Assembly (NCBI RefSeq): GCF_003054325.1
Contig: NZ_QBKU01000001.1
Coordinates: 310,001 to 374,000, forward strand
Length of the DNA: 64,000 nucleotides
Source of the DNA: Sulfitobacter mediterraneus
GTDB lineage: Bacteria; Pseudomonadota; Alphaproteobacteria; Rhodobacterales; Rhodobacteraceae
Reading direction: 5' to 3'
Shown: one piece after another, positions 34,878-44,119 of the stretch
Layout of the letters: every line of letters begins with the position of its first letter
How positions within the stretch are numbered: the first letter of the stretch is position 1
Program-made: the position numbers and the translations under genes
The notes under the pieces: generated by a model
Seen by the model: the letters and a program-made list of their open reading frames with translations, nothing else
What the model was told of the DNA's origin: nothing
Database searches by the model: none

Positions 34878-36332
34878 CTAGCCGTGCAGCGCCGCGACGG
34901 TCTTGAGTTGTGAAAATCCGTAAAGCGCCTCAAAGCCCTTTTCGCGCCCGTGTCCGGACAGACCCGTGCCGCCAAAGGGCAGTTCCACACCGCCGCCCGC
35001 GCCATAATTGTTCAAGAACACCTGCCCCGCCCGCAGCCGTTTGGCCAGCCGCATCTGCCGCGCACCATCGCGCGACCAGACCGAAGCAACCAGCCCGAAC
35101 GCCGTGCCATTAGCGATCTGAACCGCCTCTTCTTCAGTCTCAAATGGAATAACGACCTGCACCGGCCCAAAAATCTCATCCTGCGCCAACAGGTGATCCG
35201 GCTTCACACCCGCGAACAGGGTCGGCGCAACATAGGCGCCACCCGCAGGCGCATCCGAAACAACCTGCCCTTGTGCCGCGAGCTCAAGGTCTTTGCCTTT
35301 GATCAGAAACCCTTCAACAATCTCTTTTTGCCGCGCTGATACCAGCGGCCCGACATCAAGATCATGCATCGCAGGACCAGCACGCAGCGCAGAGTACCGT
35401 TCCGCCATACCGCTCAACACTTCGTCATACCGACTGCGGTGCACCAAAATACGCGAAGACGCCGAACAGGTTTGACCCGCATTTTGAATGCCCGCGTTGG
35501 TCAGAAACGGCAGCGCCGCATCCACATCCGCATCTTCAAACACCAGCTGCGGGGATTTGCCGCCCAGCTCAAGCGTGACAGGCACCACATTGGCCGCCGC
35601 CGCTGTCTGGATCAATTTGCCAACCCCGACGGAGCCGGTGAATGACACATGCCGGACACCCGGATGACCGGCTAGGGCCGCGCCCGCCTCCGCGCCCAAC
35701 CCCGGAACCACGTTCAATGCCCCGTCCGGCAAACCGGCGCGGCGGGCAATCTCGGCAAAGGCCAGCGCGGTCAGGCATGCCTCTTCTGCCGGTTTCAAAA
35801 CCGCTGCATTGCCCATTGCCAAAGCCGCCCCAACAGACCGCCCGATGATCTGCATCGGATAATTCCAGGGGATGATATGCCCCGTCACCCCATGCGGCTC
35901 CCGCAGGGTATAGACGGTATACCCATCGAGATAGGGAATGGTCGTGCCGTGGATCTTATCAACCGCACCGGCGTAAAACTCCATGTACCGCGCAAGGGCG
36001 ATCACATCGGCTCGCGCCTGCTTGAGCGGCTTGCCAACATCCAGCGCCTCAAGCTCGGCCAGTTCGTCCACATGCTCCAACACCATCGCGCCGGTCTTTT
36101 GCAAGATCCGGCCCCGTTCAAATTGTGGCATCCGGCCCCAGTCACCCGAAAGCGCGCCCTCGGCCGCTGCAACAGCGCGATCAACGTCCGCTGCACCGCC
36201 ACGTGCAATTGCGCACAAGGTCGATCCATCAGACGGGTTGCGCAGCGGTATGGTATCTCCGCCATCCACTGGGCCCCACTGGCCGCCGATGAAACACAAG
36301 CCGGGATCTATGCCTAAAGGTCGCAGGGTCAC
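34878..36332 (-). CDS. NAD(P)-dependent aldehyde dehydrogenase
   Basis: A 484-residue aldehyde dehydrogenase. Visible are FIGGQWGP at the N-terminus, the cofactor segment IIPWNYPMQIIGR, the catalytic glutamate in TLELGGKSPQ, and the nucleophile cysteine in NAGQTCSASSR. It resembles betaine-aldehyde or gamma-aminobutyraldehyde type enzymes, but the substrate cannot be fixed. It is the first gene of a two-gene minus-strand operon with the SDR. Confidence 0.92.
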   Translation of the reverse strand: MTLRPLGIDPGLCFIGGQWGPVDGGDTIPLRNPSDGSTLCAIARGGAADVDRAVAAAEGALSGDWGRMPQFERGRILQKTGAMVLEHVDELAELEALDVGKPLKQARADVIALARYMEFYAGAVDKIHGTTIPYLDGYTVYTLREPHGVTGHIIPWNYPMQIIGRSVGAALAMGNAAVLKPAEEACLTALAFAEIARRAGLPDGALNVVPGLGAEAGAALAGHPGVRHVSFTGSVGVGKLIQTAAAANVVPVTLELGGKSPQLVFEDADVDAALPFLTNAGIQNAGQTCSASSRILVHRSRYDEVLSGMAERYSALRAGPAMHDLDVGPLVSARQKEIVEGFLIKGKDLELAAQGQVVSDAPAGGAYVAPTLFAGVKPDHLLAQDEIFGPVQVVIPFETEEEAVQIANGTAFGLVASVWSRDGARQMRLAKRLRAGQVFLNNYGAGGGVELPFGGTGLSGHGREKGFEALYGFSQLKTVAALHG

Positions 36333-36472
36333 GTTTCATCCTCACTGTGCTGTCTGAACTGCGCCCAAGCTGCGGCAGAACCGCATCAATGAACAGCCCA
36401 AAATCGCATGAACAGGGTTTGGGTGCCCGGCTTCCCGCCGCTTCCAACCTAAGTTCAAAATTCGGCAAGCAA

Positions 36473-36514
36473 GGTGACTAAGTCACCGAAACTCGGACAT
36501 CTTTGAGCTATACT
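36473..36514 (+). promoter_or_regulatory. Perfect palindrome and -10 box upstream of the SulP gene
   Basis: GGTGAC-TAA-GTCACC (36473-36487) is a perfect 15-bp palindrome. A TATACT -10 box follows at 36509-36514, so the palindrome would cover the -35 position. It is probably the operator of the SulP transporter gene that starts 58 bases later. Confidence 0.5.
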
Positions 36515-36571
36515 AGTGGGAAACGATCACTCTGTTCCTGCGCCACTCGCGCAGCCCTGCCGGACCATTTC

Positions 36572-38308
36572 ATGAATACATCCCTCGCCCGATTTCTGCC
36601 TATCCTCAGCTGGGGCCGCACCTATGACCGCAGCAGTTTCAGCAATGACCTGATGGCAGCAGTGATCGTCACGATCATGCTTATCCCGCAGTCTTTGGCC
36701 TATGCCCTGCTTGCCGGCCTGCCCCCCGAGGCAGGGCTTTACGCCTCAATCCTGCCCATCATGCTTTATGCGGTGTTCGGGACCAGCCGCGCCTTGGCGG
36801 TTGGCCCTGTGGCGGTTGTATCCTTGATGACCGCCGCCACCTTGGGCGAAGTCGCTGCGCAGGGCAGCGCCGGATATGCTGCGGCGGCCCTGACCCTTGC
36901 GGCCTTGTCGGGTGCGATCCTGCTTGCGATGGGCCTGTTCCGGCTTGGCTTTGTCGCAAACTTTCTGTCGCATCCGGTGATTGCCGGATTTATCACCGCA
37001 TCCGGGCTGTTGATTGCAGCCAGCCAGCTCAAACATATTCTTGGTATCGACGCGCAGGGTCATACGCTTTTGGACCTGCTCGAAACCTTGATCCGGCATC
37101 TGCCGCAGACAAATTGGATCACCTTGATCATCGGCGCCAGTGCGATCGTGTTCCTGTTCTGGGTGCGCACAGGTCTTGCGCCGCTGCTTGCGCGGCTTGG
37201 TTTGCCCGATGGGGTCAAATCCGCCTTGGTCAAGGCCGGACCTGTCGCGGTTGTTGTCATGACCACATTGGCGGTTTGGGGTTTTGATCTGAATCAAAGC
37301 GGCGTGCAGATTGTCGGCGCAGTCCCGCAAAGTTTGCCGCCCTTTACCTTGCCACCTGTTCCGCTTGATCTGTTGCAACAACTGGTGTTGCCTGCCTTCC
37401 TAATCTCGCTGATCGGGTTTGTGGAATCCATTTCGGTCGCACAAACCCTTGCCGCGAAAAAGCGCCAGAGGATCGACCCGGATCAAGAATTGATCGGTCT
37501 GGGCGCGGCCAACATCAGCGCGGCGTTGACAGGTGGATTTCCTGTCACCGGGGGATTTTCCAGATCGGTTGTGAATTTTGATGCAGGCGCAGAGACCCCT
37601 GCCGCCGGAGCCTTTACCGCCATCGGTCTTGCCATCGCAGCGCTGCTGCTGACGCCGCTTATCTATTTCCTACCCAAGGCAACACTGGCAGCAACCATCA
37701 TCGTTGCGGTGCTCAGCCTTGTGGATTTCTCAATCCTGTCCCGCAGCTGGCATTACTCCAAATCCGACTTCGCCGCCGTGGCGATAACGATCCTGCTGAC
37801 CCTCGGCATGGGCGTCGAAGCGGGTGTCACAGCCGGTGTGCTGCTCTCGATCCTGCTGCATCTTTACAAGTCATCCAAACCGCATATCGCCGAAGTGGGC
37901 CGCGTGCCGGGCACCGAACACTACCGCAATATTTTGCGCCACAAGGTGATTACCGACCCCGCCGTCGTGACCTTGCGGGTGGACGAGAGCCTGTATTTTG
38001 CCAACGCAAGATTTCTTGAGGATCAGATCCACAACCGCGTCGCCCGTGATCCAGCTATTCGGCATGTGATTTTGCAATGCTCTGCCATAAACGCGATTGA
38101 CCTCAGCGCATTGGAATCCCTTGAGATGATCAACACCCGCCTTAAGGAAATGAACGTTTGCCTGCATCTGTCCGAGGTCAAAGGCCCGGTGATGGACCGG
38201 CTGGGGGAACAACATTTCTTGCAAGAGATGACCGGCAAAGTGTTCCTGACGCAATTTGAGGCCGCCGAATTTGCCGCCAGCGCTGCCAGCGCAAAGGTTT
38301 CATCCTAG
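36572..38308 (+). CDS. SulP-family inorganic anion transporter with STAS domain
   Basis: A 578-residue SLC26/SulP transporter. The membrane part opens with the family signature (LIPQSLAYALLAGLPPEAGL, landmark residues) and about ten to twelve helices. The C-terminal 130 residues form a STAS domain (LRVDESLYFANARFLED). Substrates in this family include sulfate, bicarbonate and C4-dicarboxylates. Sulfate is attractive here because DHPS breakdown releases sulfite, but that is inference. I chose ATG 36572 over a TTG at 36503 because the family N-terminus begins there. Confidence 0.9.
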   Translation: MNTSLARFLPILSWGRTYDRSSFSNDLMAAVIVTIMLIPQSLAYALLAGLPPEAGLYASILPIMLYAVFGTSRALAVGPVAVVSLMTAATLGEVAAQGSAGYAAAALTLAALSGAILLAMGLFRLGFVANFLSHPVIAGFITASGLLIAASQLKHILGIDAQGHTLLDLLETLIRHLPQTNWITLIIGASAIVFLFWVRTGLAPLLARLGLPDGVKSALVKAGPVAVVVMTTLAVWGFDLNQSGVQIVGAVPQSLPPFTLPPVPLDLLQQLVLPAFLISLIGFVESISVAQTLAAKKRQRIDPDQELIGLGAANISAALTGGFPVTGGFSRSVVNFDAGAETPAAGAFTAIGLAIAALLLTPLIYFLPKATLAATIIVAVLSLVDFSILSRSWHYSKSDFAAVAITILLTLGMGVEAGVTAGVLLSILLHLYKSSKPHIAEVGRVPGTEHYRNILRHKVITDPAVVTLRVDESLYFANARFLEDQIHNRVARDPAIRHVILQCSAINAIDLSALESLEMINTRLKEMNVCLHLSEVKGPVMDRLGEQHFLQEMTGKVFLTQFEAAEFAASAASAKVSS

Positions 38309-38379
38309 CGTCAAAGCGCCCCTTTACGCCGCAGGGCCGATAGCGCAAATTCGAGCGAAATCTCCGCAAAGGAATGATG

Positions 38380-39894
38380 ATGGCAAATCCGCTTTTTGAT
38401 GCTCTGTTTGGTCGCCACCAAGGCAAAGACACACCGTTTCTGCATTTGCCGGACGGCCAGACCCTGACCCATGCGGATTTTCTGGCTCGTACTGCGCGCT
38501 TTGCCAACGCATTTGCCGCATGCGGGCTGATTGCCGGGGATCGGGTTGCCGTGCAGATCGACAAATCAGCGGATGCGCTGGCCCTCTACGCCGCTTGCGT
38601 ACAGGCAGGGCTGGTCTTTCTCCCTCTGAACACTGCCTACAAACCTGCCGAAGTAGACTATTTCGTCAGCAATTCGGGCGCGAAGTTGCTAGTCTGTGAC
38701 CCGGCCAAAGCAAGCGGTCTGTCACCCGTGGCCAAGGATGCGCAGGCACGTCTCGAAACGCTGGACGGGTCGGGCGGCGGTACTTTGGCAGACTTGGCCG
38801 AGGCCCAGTCCGAAACCTTTGTTGCAGTAGACAGATCACCGGATGATCTGGCCGCGTTCCTTTATACCTCCGGCACCACAGGCCGGTCCAAAGGCGCTAT
38901 GCTGAGCCAAGCCAACTTGCTCAGCAACGCCGAAACCCTCAAAGAGTTCTGGCGTTTTACCGAGCGCGATGTCCTGCTGCATGCATTGCCGATTTTTCAC
39001 ACGCACGGGCTGTTTGTTGCGACCAATATCATCCTGCTTTCAGGCGGATCTATGGTCTTCCTGCCCAAGCTGGATGTGGATGAATTGATCCGGTTCATGC
39101 CCCGCGCCACCAGCCTTATGGGGGTGCCGACGTTCTACACCCGGCTGTTGGATCATCCCGGTTTTACCAAGGATCTGACCTCACATATGCGATTGTTCAT
39201 CTCGGGGTCTGCCCCCCTGTTGGCGGAAACCCACAAGGCGTTTGAGGCCCGAACAGGCCACCGGATATTGGAACGCTATGGGATGACCGAAACCAATATG
39301 AACACTTCAAACCCCTATGACGGGGACCGCCGCGCGGGAACGGTCGGGCATCCCTTGCCAGGGGTAGAATTGAAAGTGGCAGACCAGTACAGCGGGACAA
39401 CCCTGCCAGATGGCGAGATTGGCGTGATCGAAGTGCGCGGGCCAAATGTGTTTCAGGGCTATTGGCAGATGCCGGAGAAGACCGCCGCTGAACTGCGCAG
39501 CGACGGGTTCTTTATCACCGGCGATTTGGGGCTGATCGACGATCAGGGCTATGTGCAGATTGTCGGACGCAGCAAGGATCTGATTATTTCGGGTGGATAC
39601 AACATCTATCCCAAAGAGGTTGAGTTGGTGTTGGATGACCAACCCGGTGTGCTTGAATCTGCTGTGATCGGCGTACCACATGACGATCTGGGTGAGGCGC
39701 CGCTGGGCATTCTTGTACGCGAAAAAGGCGCGGAGCCGGACAGCGAGGCGATTTTGGCTCAGCTTAACTCCGACCTCGCGCGGTTCAAATGTCCGCGCAA
39801 ATTGATCGTCGTGGACACCCTGCCGCGCAATACTATGGGCAAGGTGCAAAAGAACCTGCTGCGTGAAACCTATGCGGATGCCTTTGACAGTTAG
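38380..39894 (+). CDS. matB: Malonyl-CoA synthetase
   Basis: A 504-residue adenylate-forming ligase that makes malonyl-CoA (or methylmalonyl-CoA) from the free acid, CoA and ATP. Motifs are AAFLYTSGTTGRSKGAMLSQ (P-loop), ERYGMTETNM, and the C-terminal lysine in PRNTMGKVQKN. Sequence around SGSAPLLAETH fits MatB. Three ATGs occur in a row; the third (38380) is 6 nt after AAGGA and is preferred. Malonyl-CoA decarboxylase (matA) is not adjacent, so it may feed methylmalonate or fatty acid pathways instead. Confidence 0.88.
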   Translation: MANPLFDALFGRHQGKDTPFLHLPDGQTLTHADFLARTARFANAFAACGLIAGDRVAVQIDKSADALALYAACVQAGLVFLPLNTAYKPAEVDYFVSNSGAKLLVCDPAKASGLSPVAKDAQARLETLDGSGGGTLADLAEAQSETFVAVDRSPDDLAAFLYTSGTTGRSKGAMLSQANLLSNAETLKEFWRFTERDVLLHALPIFHTHGLFVATNIILLSGGSMVFLPKLDVDELIRFMPRATSLMGVPTFYTRLLDHPGFTKDLTSHMRLFISGSAPLLAETHKAFEARTGHRILERYGMTETNMNTSNPYDGDRRAGTVGHPLPGVELKVADQYSGTTLPDGEIGVIEVRGPNVFQGYWQMPEKTAAELRSDGFFITGDLGLIDDQGYVQIVGRSKDLIISGGYNIYPKEVELVLDDQPGVLESAVIGVPHDDLGEAPLGILVREKGAEPDSEAILAQLNSDLARFKCPRKLIVVDTLPRNTMGKVQKNLLRETYADAFDS

Positions 39895-39900
39895 GCGGTG

Positions 39901-40956
39901 TCAGACCCGCGCCAGATCATGAACCGTCCGCGCATCGCTGGCTGTGCCGGTGTTTACCGTGCTGGCCGGTTCCAGCAGAACCACCTCACAACTTTCTGAC
40001 AGGGCTACGGGGCAATGCTCAACGCCGCGCGGCACCACGATAAATTCGCCCTCTTCGATGATCTCTTCGCGGTCGCGAAACTTCATCAAAAGCCGTCCAC
40101 GGTGCACCAGAAACAACTCGTCCTCATCATGGTGGAAATGCCAGGTGAAATCCCCTTCCAGTTTGACCAGTTTGATCTGCATGTCGTTGATCTGACCCGC
40201 AACCCGAGGAGACCATGTGTCTTCGAATGACCCAAATGCACGGTCGAGGCTCTTTTTGCCAAAGGGTGAAATATGCCCGTTCAGCTCTGCCACATCTCGG
40301 ACAATTGCGCCCAGTTGCGAGGCCAGATCATTAGCCTCAGCCGGATAAAGGCCATCAAGCGCCGCAGTGCCAATGGTAAAGCCTGCCGCCCCCGCATCCC
40401 GCACATCGGCAATCCGCGAAGGATCAGCGATGGAACCCGCCGCGATCACCGGCTTACCAGCGGCAGCGCAGACCGCACGGATCAACGCAGGCACATCGGT
40501 ATTGGACCGATAGGCCAGCAGATCCAGCCCATCCACCCCGTCCCGCGCCGCCAGTTCAGCGGCGCTTTTTGCGATCTCTTCGATGCTGCCTTGCAGGACA
40601 CTGGGATGCCCCTCAATCCGACCGGGAAACGGATAATAGGCGATGCCCCGCCCCGCCAGAACCGGCAGCACCTCATCAACCCGTGTACCGCCAAGCAGGA
40701 CATCGACCCCGATCTCAACAGCCGCACGGGCGGAGCGCACTTCACTGTCCTGATCAAGAGAAACAACCTCAAGATAGGACGTCGCCCCCTTGGCCTTGAT
40801 CGTCTGGTTCAGCTCCTTGAGCGCGGCCACTGGCAGGCCGACATCCTTGAACCCCACATGCCGCACACCCAAGGCCAAAGCGGTCGCCAAATGCGCGGCC
40901 GCATCCTCCACCGTGCGGTCGTTGCGGGTCAGCATGAAGATGAAACGCAAGCCCAT
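39901..40956 (-). CDS. TIM-barrel/cupin fusion protein of unknown function
   Basis: A 351-residue protein with two clear parts. Residues 1 to about 228 look like a beta/alpha barrel of the HisA/phosphate-binding kind: FKDVGLP, EVVSLD, VLLGGTR and VIAAGSIADPS mark successive strands. Residues about 232-335 are a cupin, with metal ligands H273, H275 and E280 in HFHHDEDE and H314 in PRGVEHCP. I do not recognise the whole as any described enzyme. It stands alone, converging on matB. Barrel proteins of this type also occur without a cupin, so it may be an isomerase or aldolase with a fused metal-dependent or regulatory domain. Confidence 0.75.
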   Translation of the reverse strand: MGLRFIFMLTRNDRTVEDAAAHLATALALGVRHVGFKDVGLPVAALKELNQTIKAKGATSYLEVVSLDQDSEVRSARAAVEIGVDVLLGGTRVDEVLPVLAGRGIAYYPFPGRIEGHPSVLQGSIEEIAKSAAELAARDGVDGLDLLAYRSNTDVPALIRAVCAAAGKPVIAAGSIADPSRIADVRDAGAAGFTIGTAALDGLYPAEANDLASQLGAIVRDVAELNGHISPFGKKSLDRAFGSFEDTWSPRVAGQINDMQIKLVKLEGDFTWHFHHDEDELFLVHRGRLLMKFRDREEIIEEGEFIVVPRGVEHCPVALSESCEVVLLEPASTVNTGTASDARTVHDLARV

Positions 40957-41050
40957 GTTATGGCCTCCCTATTGGTGATGCAGTTGACACTGATACAATA
41001 TACGCCGCATCGCCATCCGCATAGAGGACCGGACCGCTGCGGTAGCTGGC

Positions 41051-41449
41051 CTAAACCAACGCCCGCGTGATCATGACCCCCGCCCATGCAGAAAACCCGG
41101 TGAGAACCGCGCCCCAAAGGCTATCGACGATAACCTGCGTCATCGACCAATCCCGCAGGGTTGCATAATTGGTAAATTCATAGGTGCCATAGGCCATCAG
41201 ACCAAGCAAAGCACCGCCAATCAAAGCCGCAACCGGGTCACCATCGCGCAGGGCAGGCAACGCCACGAACCAAAGCACCCCCGCGACATAGCCAAGATAG
41301 AAAACCGCCGCTGGAACGACACGAAACGGATCGGCATACAAATGCGCGATGTGCCGGTCGAACACCGGCTTAATCAGCATCCTCAGGCCAACGGCATCCG
41401 CCGCGAAAAATACCAGAGCAGTCGACAGGTAAAGAACAAGAATTTTCAT
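41051..41449 (-). CDS. DUF2177 family membrane protein
   Basis: A 132-residue protein with four hydrophobic helices and DUF2177 landmarks (ALLGLMAYGTYEFTNYATL, then WGAVLTG). Function unknown. It is the last gene of the five-gene operon running from the RpoE-type promoter at 45421-45450, 27 bases after the SDR. Its presence in an RpoE-ChrR regulon suggests a part in membrane protection. Confidence 0.85.
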   Translation of the reverse strand: MKILVLYLSTALVFFAADAVGLRMLIKPVFDRHIAHLYADPFRVVPAAVFYLGYVAGVLWFVALPALRDGDPVAALIGGALLGLMAYGTYEFTNYATLRDWSMTQVIVDSLWGAVLTGFSAWAGVMITRALV

Positions 41450-41476
41450 GGCTTTGCTTCTTTCATCAATCTGGGA

Positions 41477-42214
41477 TCAGCGGGTCAAACGCCCGGTCAG
41501 TGGCAGCGCCGCCCAATAAGGCAGCGCGCTCAACCACTTGAGCGGCCACGTGAGGCGGCGCGGGAAATGCACTTCGAAAGATCGGCCCAGCAAACCTTTG
41601 ATGATCTCCTCCGCCGCGCGTTCGGGGGTGACCATGGCGGGCATGTCAAAATCATTCTGAGCGGTCAGGCGGGTCTCAACGAAACCGGGGTTGATCAGCC
41701 GGACATCCACCTTTCCCGACAGTTCTGCCCGTAGGGTCTCGGCAAGGTTAATCACCCCCGCCTTGGTTGCGGAATAAATCTGCCCCTGAGGCAATCCGAT
41801 GTAGCCTGCCACCGATCCGCAAAGCGCCATCTGCCCACCTGCACGCAGAACCTTTGGCGCCACCTGCGCCACATGAAACGTCCCGGCGAGGTTCACGGTG
41901 ACAATCTGCGCGGCCTTTTCTGCATCAAGGTCTGCGACCTTGCCCGGATCATAGATCGCCGCCAAATGCACAACCCGGTCCACAGGGCCACGTGCTGCAA
42001 TCGCCTGCGCGGCCCGATCAAGGCTGTCACGATCCGACACATCAAGCGGCTGCGCCACATGGTCCGGTCCCAGTTCAGCCGCAAAAGATGCAAGTTTGTC
42101 TTCGGACCGCGCCGATAGGATCAAACGCGCGCCTTTGGCCGCCCACGCGCGGGCCAAGGCCGCGCCGATCCCGTCACTTGCCCCGATGATCCAAACGGTT
42201 TCTCGGTCAGACAT
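41477..42214 (-). CDS. Short-chain dehydrogenase (RpoE-ChrR regulon type)
   Basis: A 245-residue SDR with cofactor motif IIGASDGIGAALAR, a catalytic serine in ALCGSVAG and tyrosine/lysine in YSATK. The start overlaps the cfa stop by 8 bases, so it is translationally coupled in the photooxidative-stress operon. Its substrate is unknown; a lipid-derived carbonyl is plausible given the neighbours. Confidence 0.88.
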   Translation of the reverse strand: MSDRETVWIIGASDGIGAALARAWAAKGARLILSARSEDKLASFAAELGPDHVAQPLDVSDRDSLDRAAQAIAARGPVDRVVHLAAIYDPGKVADLDAEKAAQIVTVNLAGTFHVAQVAPKVLRAGGQMALCGSVAGYIGLPQGQIYSATKAGVINLAETLRAELSGKVDVRLINPGFVETRLTAQNDFDMPAMVTPERAAEEIIKGLLGRSFEVHFPRRLTWPLKWLSALPYWAALPLTGRLTR

Positions 42215-43364
42215 GGCTCAGCTCCACTTGCACCACATTGGTCTGCTCTGCCTTGAACGAGGCCGCACAAGCGCCGAGATAATAGCGCCAGCTGCGCAGG
42301 AACGCGTCGTCAAAACCAAGTGCCCGGATCTTGCCGGATTGCTGTTCGATACGGTCATCCCATACCGCGCAGGTGCGGGCGTAGTCCTGACCAAACGCAT
42401 GGCTGTCGGTAACCCTGAGGCCGGCCCGCCGTGCCTGTTCGCGGATCGCCCCATCGCACAACAGCAAGCCACCTGGGAAGGTATGCTGCCGGATGTAATC
42501 TGCGGTCCGGCGGTATGTGTCGAAATAGTCGTCCGAGACCGTGATCGCCTGCACCACGGCGCGGCCCCCTTCGGCGAGCCGGTTTTTGAGCATCGCAAAA
42601 TAGGTGGGCCAGTACTTTTGACCAACCGCTTCAATCATCTCAATCGAAACGATGCCATCATAACGCCCAGCACTGTCGCGATAGTCCTGCAACCGGATGT
42701 CGGCCCGTCCATCCAGGCGCGCATCGGCATAACCTTTTTGACTACGCGAGATGGTCAGGCCGGTCACATGACGCCCGCTGTCCGCAGCCCGCTCGGCAAA
42801 GCCGCCCCAGCCACAACCAACCTCAAGCACATTCTCAGCTTCGCCAAGTCGGTTCAGAATGCGATCATACTTGCGGTTCTGCGCCCGCAGCAGATCGTTG
42901 TCGCCCGCCGCAAACATCGCTGATGAATAGGTCATCCCTTCATCCAGCCAGAGTTGGTAGAATTCGTTGCCAACATCATAATGGGCCCGGATATTTCGCG
43001 CGGCGCCACTGCGTGAATTGGCGCGCAAGATCTGATTGACCACGCGGTATTTCAGGTTCGACCAGAACCCCGCATAGGCATAGCCGCGGAATTGATCCAG
43101 ATTGAGAATGGCAACCTCAACCAAGTCGGCGATTGAAGAGGTTTCCCAAAGACCAGCGACATAAGTCTCTCCCAGCCCAATGTCGCCACGTGCCGCGATA
43201 GATGTCACAACAGACCAATCGTAAATGCGCATCTCGGCAGCAGGAGACCCCGCGCCAAAGTCATAGATCTCGCCCTCTGGCGTGCGCAGGCGCAGACTGC
43301 CCGTGTTGATCCGGCCGCATGTGTCCAGAAAGTCCCGCTTCACACGGTTTGTTAGAAAAAGCAT
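42207..43364 (-). CDS. cfa: Cyclopropane-fatty-acyl-phospholipid synthase family methyltransferase
   Basis: A 385-residue SAM-dependent enzyme that modifies unsaturated phospholipid chains. The SAM-binding motif VLEVGCGWGGFAE, the preceding HYDVGNEFYQLWLD and the later SIEMIEAVGQKYW are characteristic. In Rhodobacter, homologues in RpoE-ChrR regulons (CfaA type) make cyclopropane or furan-type fatty acids. The ATG overlaps the DUF1365 stop (TGATG). A longer open frame exists upstream but runs through DUF1365. Confidence 0.9.
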   Translation of the reverse strand: MLFLTNRVKRDFLDTCGRINTGSLRLRTPEGEIYDFGAGSPAAEMRIYDWSVVTSIAARGDIGLGETYVAGLWETSSIADLVEVAILNLDQFRGYAYAGFWSNLKYRVVNQILRANSRSGAARNIRAHYDVGNEFYQLWLDEGMTYSSAMFAAGDNDLLRAQNRKYDRILNRLGEAENVLEVGCGWGGFAERAADSGRHVTGLTISRSQKGYADARLDGRADIRLQDYRDSAGRYDGIVSIEMIEAVGQKYWPTYFAMLKNRLAEGGRAVVQAITVSDDYFDTYRRTADYIRQHTFPGGLLLCDGAIREQARRAGLRVTDSHAFGQDYARTCAVWDDRIEQQSGKIRALGFDDAFLRSWRYYLGACAASFKAEQTNVVQVELSHV

Positions 43365-44119
43365 CAGCTTACCTCGGTCTTGGGCGGTGTTGGGCGGGAC
43401 CGGTAGTTGGCCCCCTTGAGTTTCAGGATCAGAGCTTGCCAATAGATCAGGCCAATGGTGCGCATCGCTCCAAGGGGGCGGCGCAGGCTGGCTTTGATCA
43501 GGTCTGGGCTGGTCATCGGTACGCGGGGGCCGGACAGTGTCGCGACCACACCTTCCTCACCGTTTTTGTGAATGATCCGGATCGCAATCTGGTCTTCGCG
43601 AATGTCGAACCCGAATTGATAATGCCCCGCGACGTCCTGATAGGGCGACACGTGCAACCATTTCGGCTTTTCGATCCGGCTCTCGCCGGTGATCGGCGCA
43701 AAACCCGGTAGGTGGCACAAATAGCTGTGCCGGTCATGGAACGGCGTGGAGACTTCAGCAATCACCGCAACCAGATCCGCCCCCCTAAAGGCCAGCCAGA
43801 AACTGACCGGATTAAACACATAGCCCAGAAACCGCGGTTGGGTCAAAAGACGCAGATCCACGCCGCGATCCGGCAGACCATTGGCCCGCAACGCCGCACG
43901 CGCCCACGCAGGACCACGGCCTGCCCCAAGTGGGCCACCATGATCCACGTCGTGCACCGCGCTGAAATTGAACCTGTTGCGGGAAAACAAGAACGGGCTG
44001 CGCTGATCCTGCTCTGGGTCAATCATCACGTAATCAACGCCGTACCGAAAACCATGCCGCACAGCACCCTTACGGGTATGGGTCGTCACCCCTGAGATAT
44101 ATTCGGGTACGGTTCTCAT
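43364..44119 (-). CDS. DUF1365 family protein
   Basis: A 251-residue DUF1365 protein, recognisable from VHDVDHG-type, LTQPRFLGYVFNPVSFW and VSPYQDVAGHYQF landmarks. This family nearly always lies between an FAD amine-oxidase-like gene and a cfa-like gene, as here, and is thought to take part in fatty acid modification; its chemistry is not settled. Overlaps both neighbours by 4 and 1 bases. Confidence 0.9.
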   Translation of the reverse strand: MRTVPEYISGVTTHTRKGAVRHGFRYGVDYVMIDPEQDQRSPFLFSRNRFNFSAVHDVDHGGPLGAGRGPAWARAALRANGLPDRGVDLRLLTQPRFLGYVFNPVSFWLAFRGADLVAVIAEVSTPFHDRHSYLCHLPGFAPITGESRIEKPKWLHVSPYQDVAGHYQFGFDIREDQIAIRIIHKNGEEGVVATLSGPRVPMTSPDLIKASLRRPLGAMRTIGLIYWQALILKLKGANYRSRPTPPKTEVS

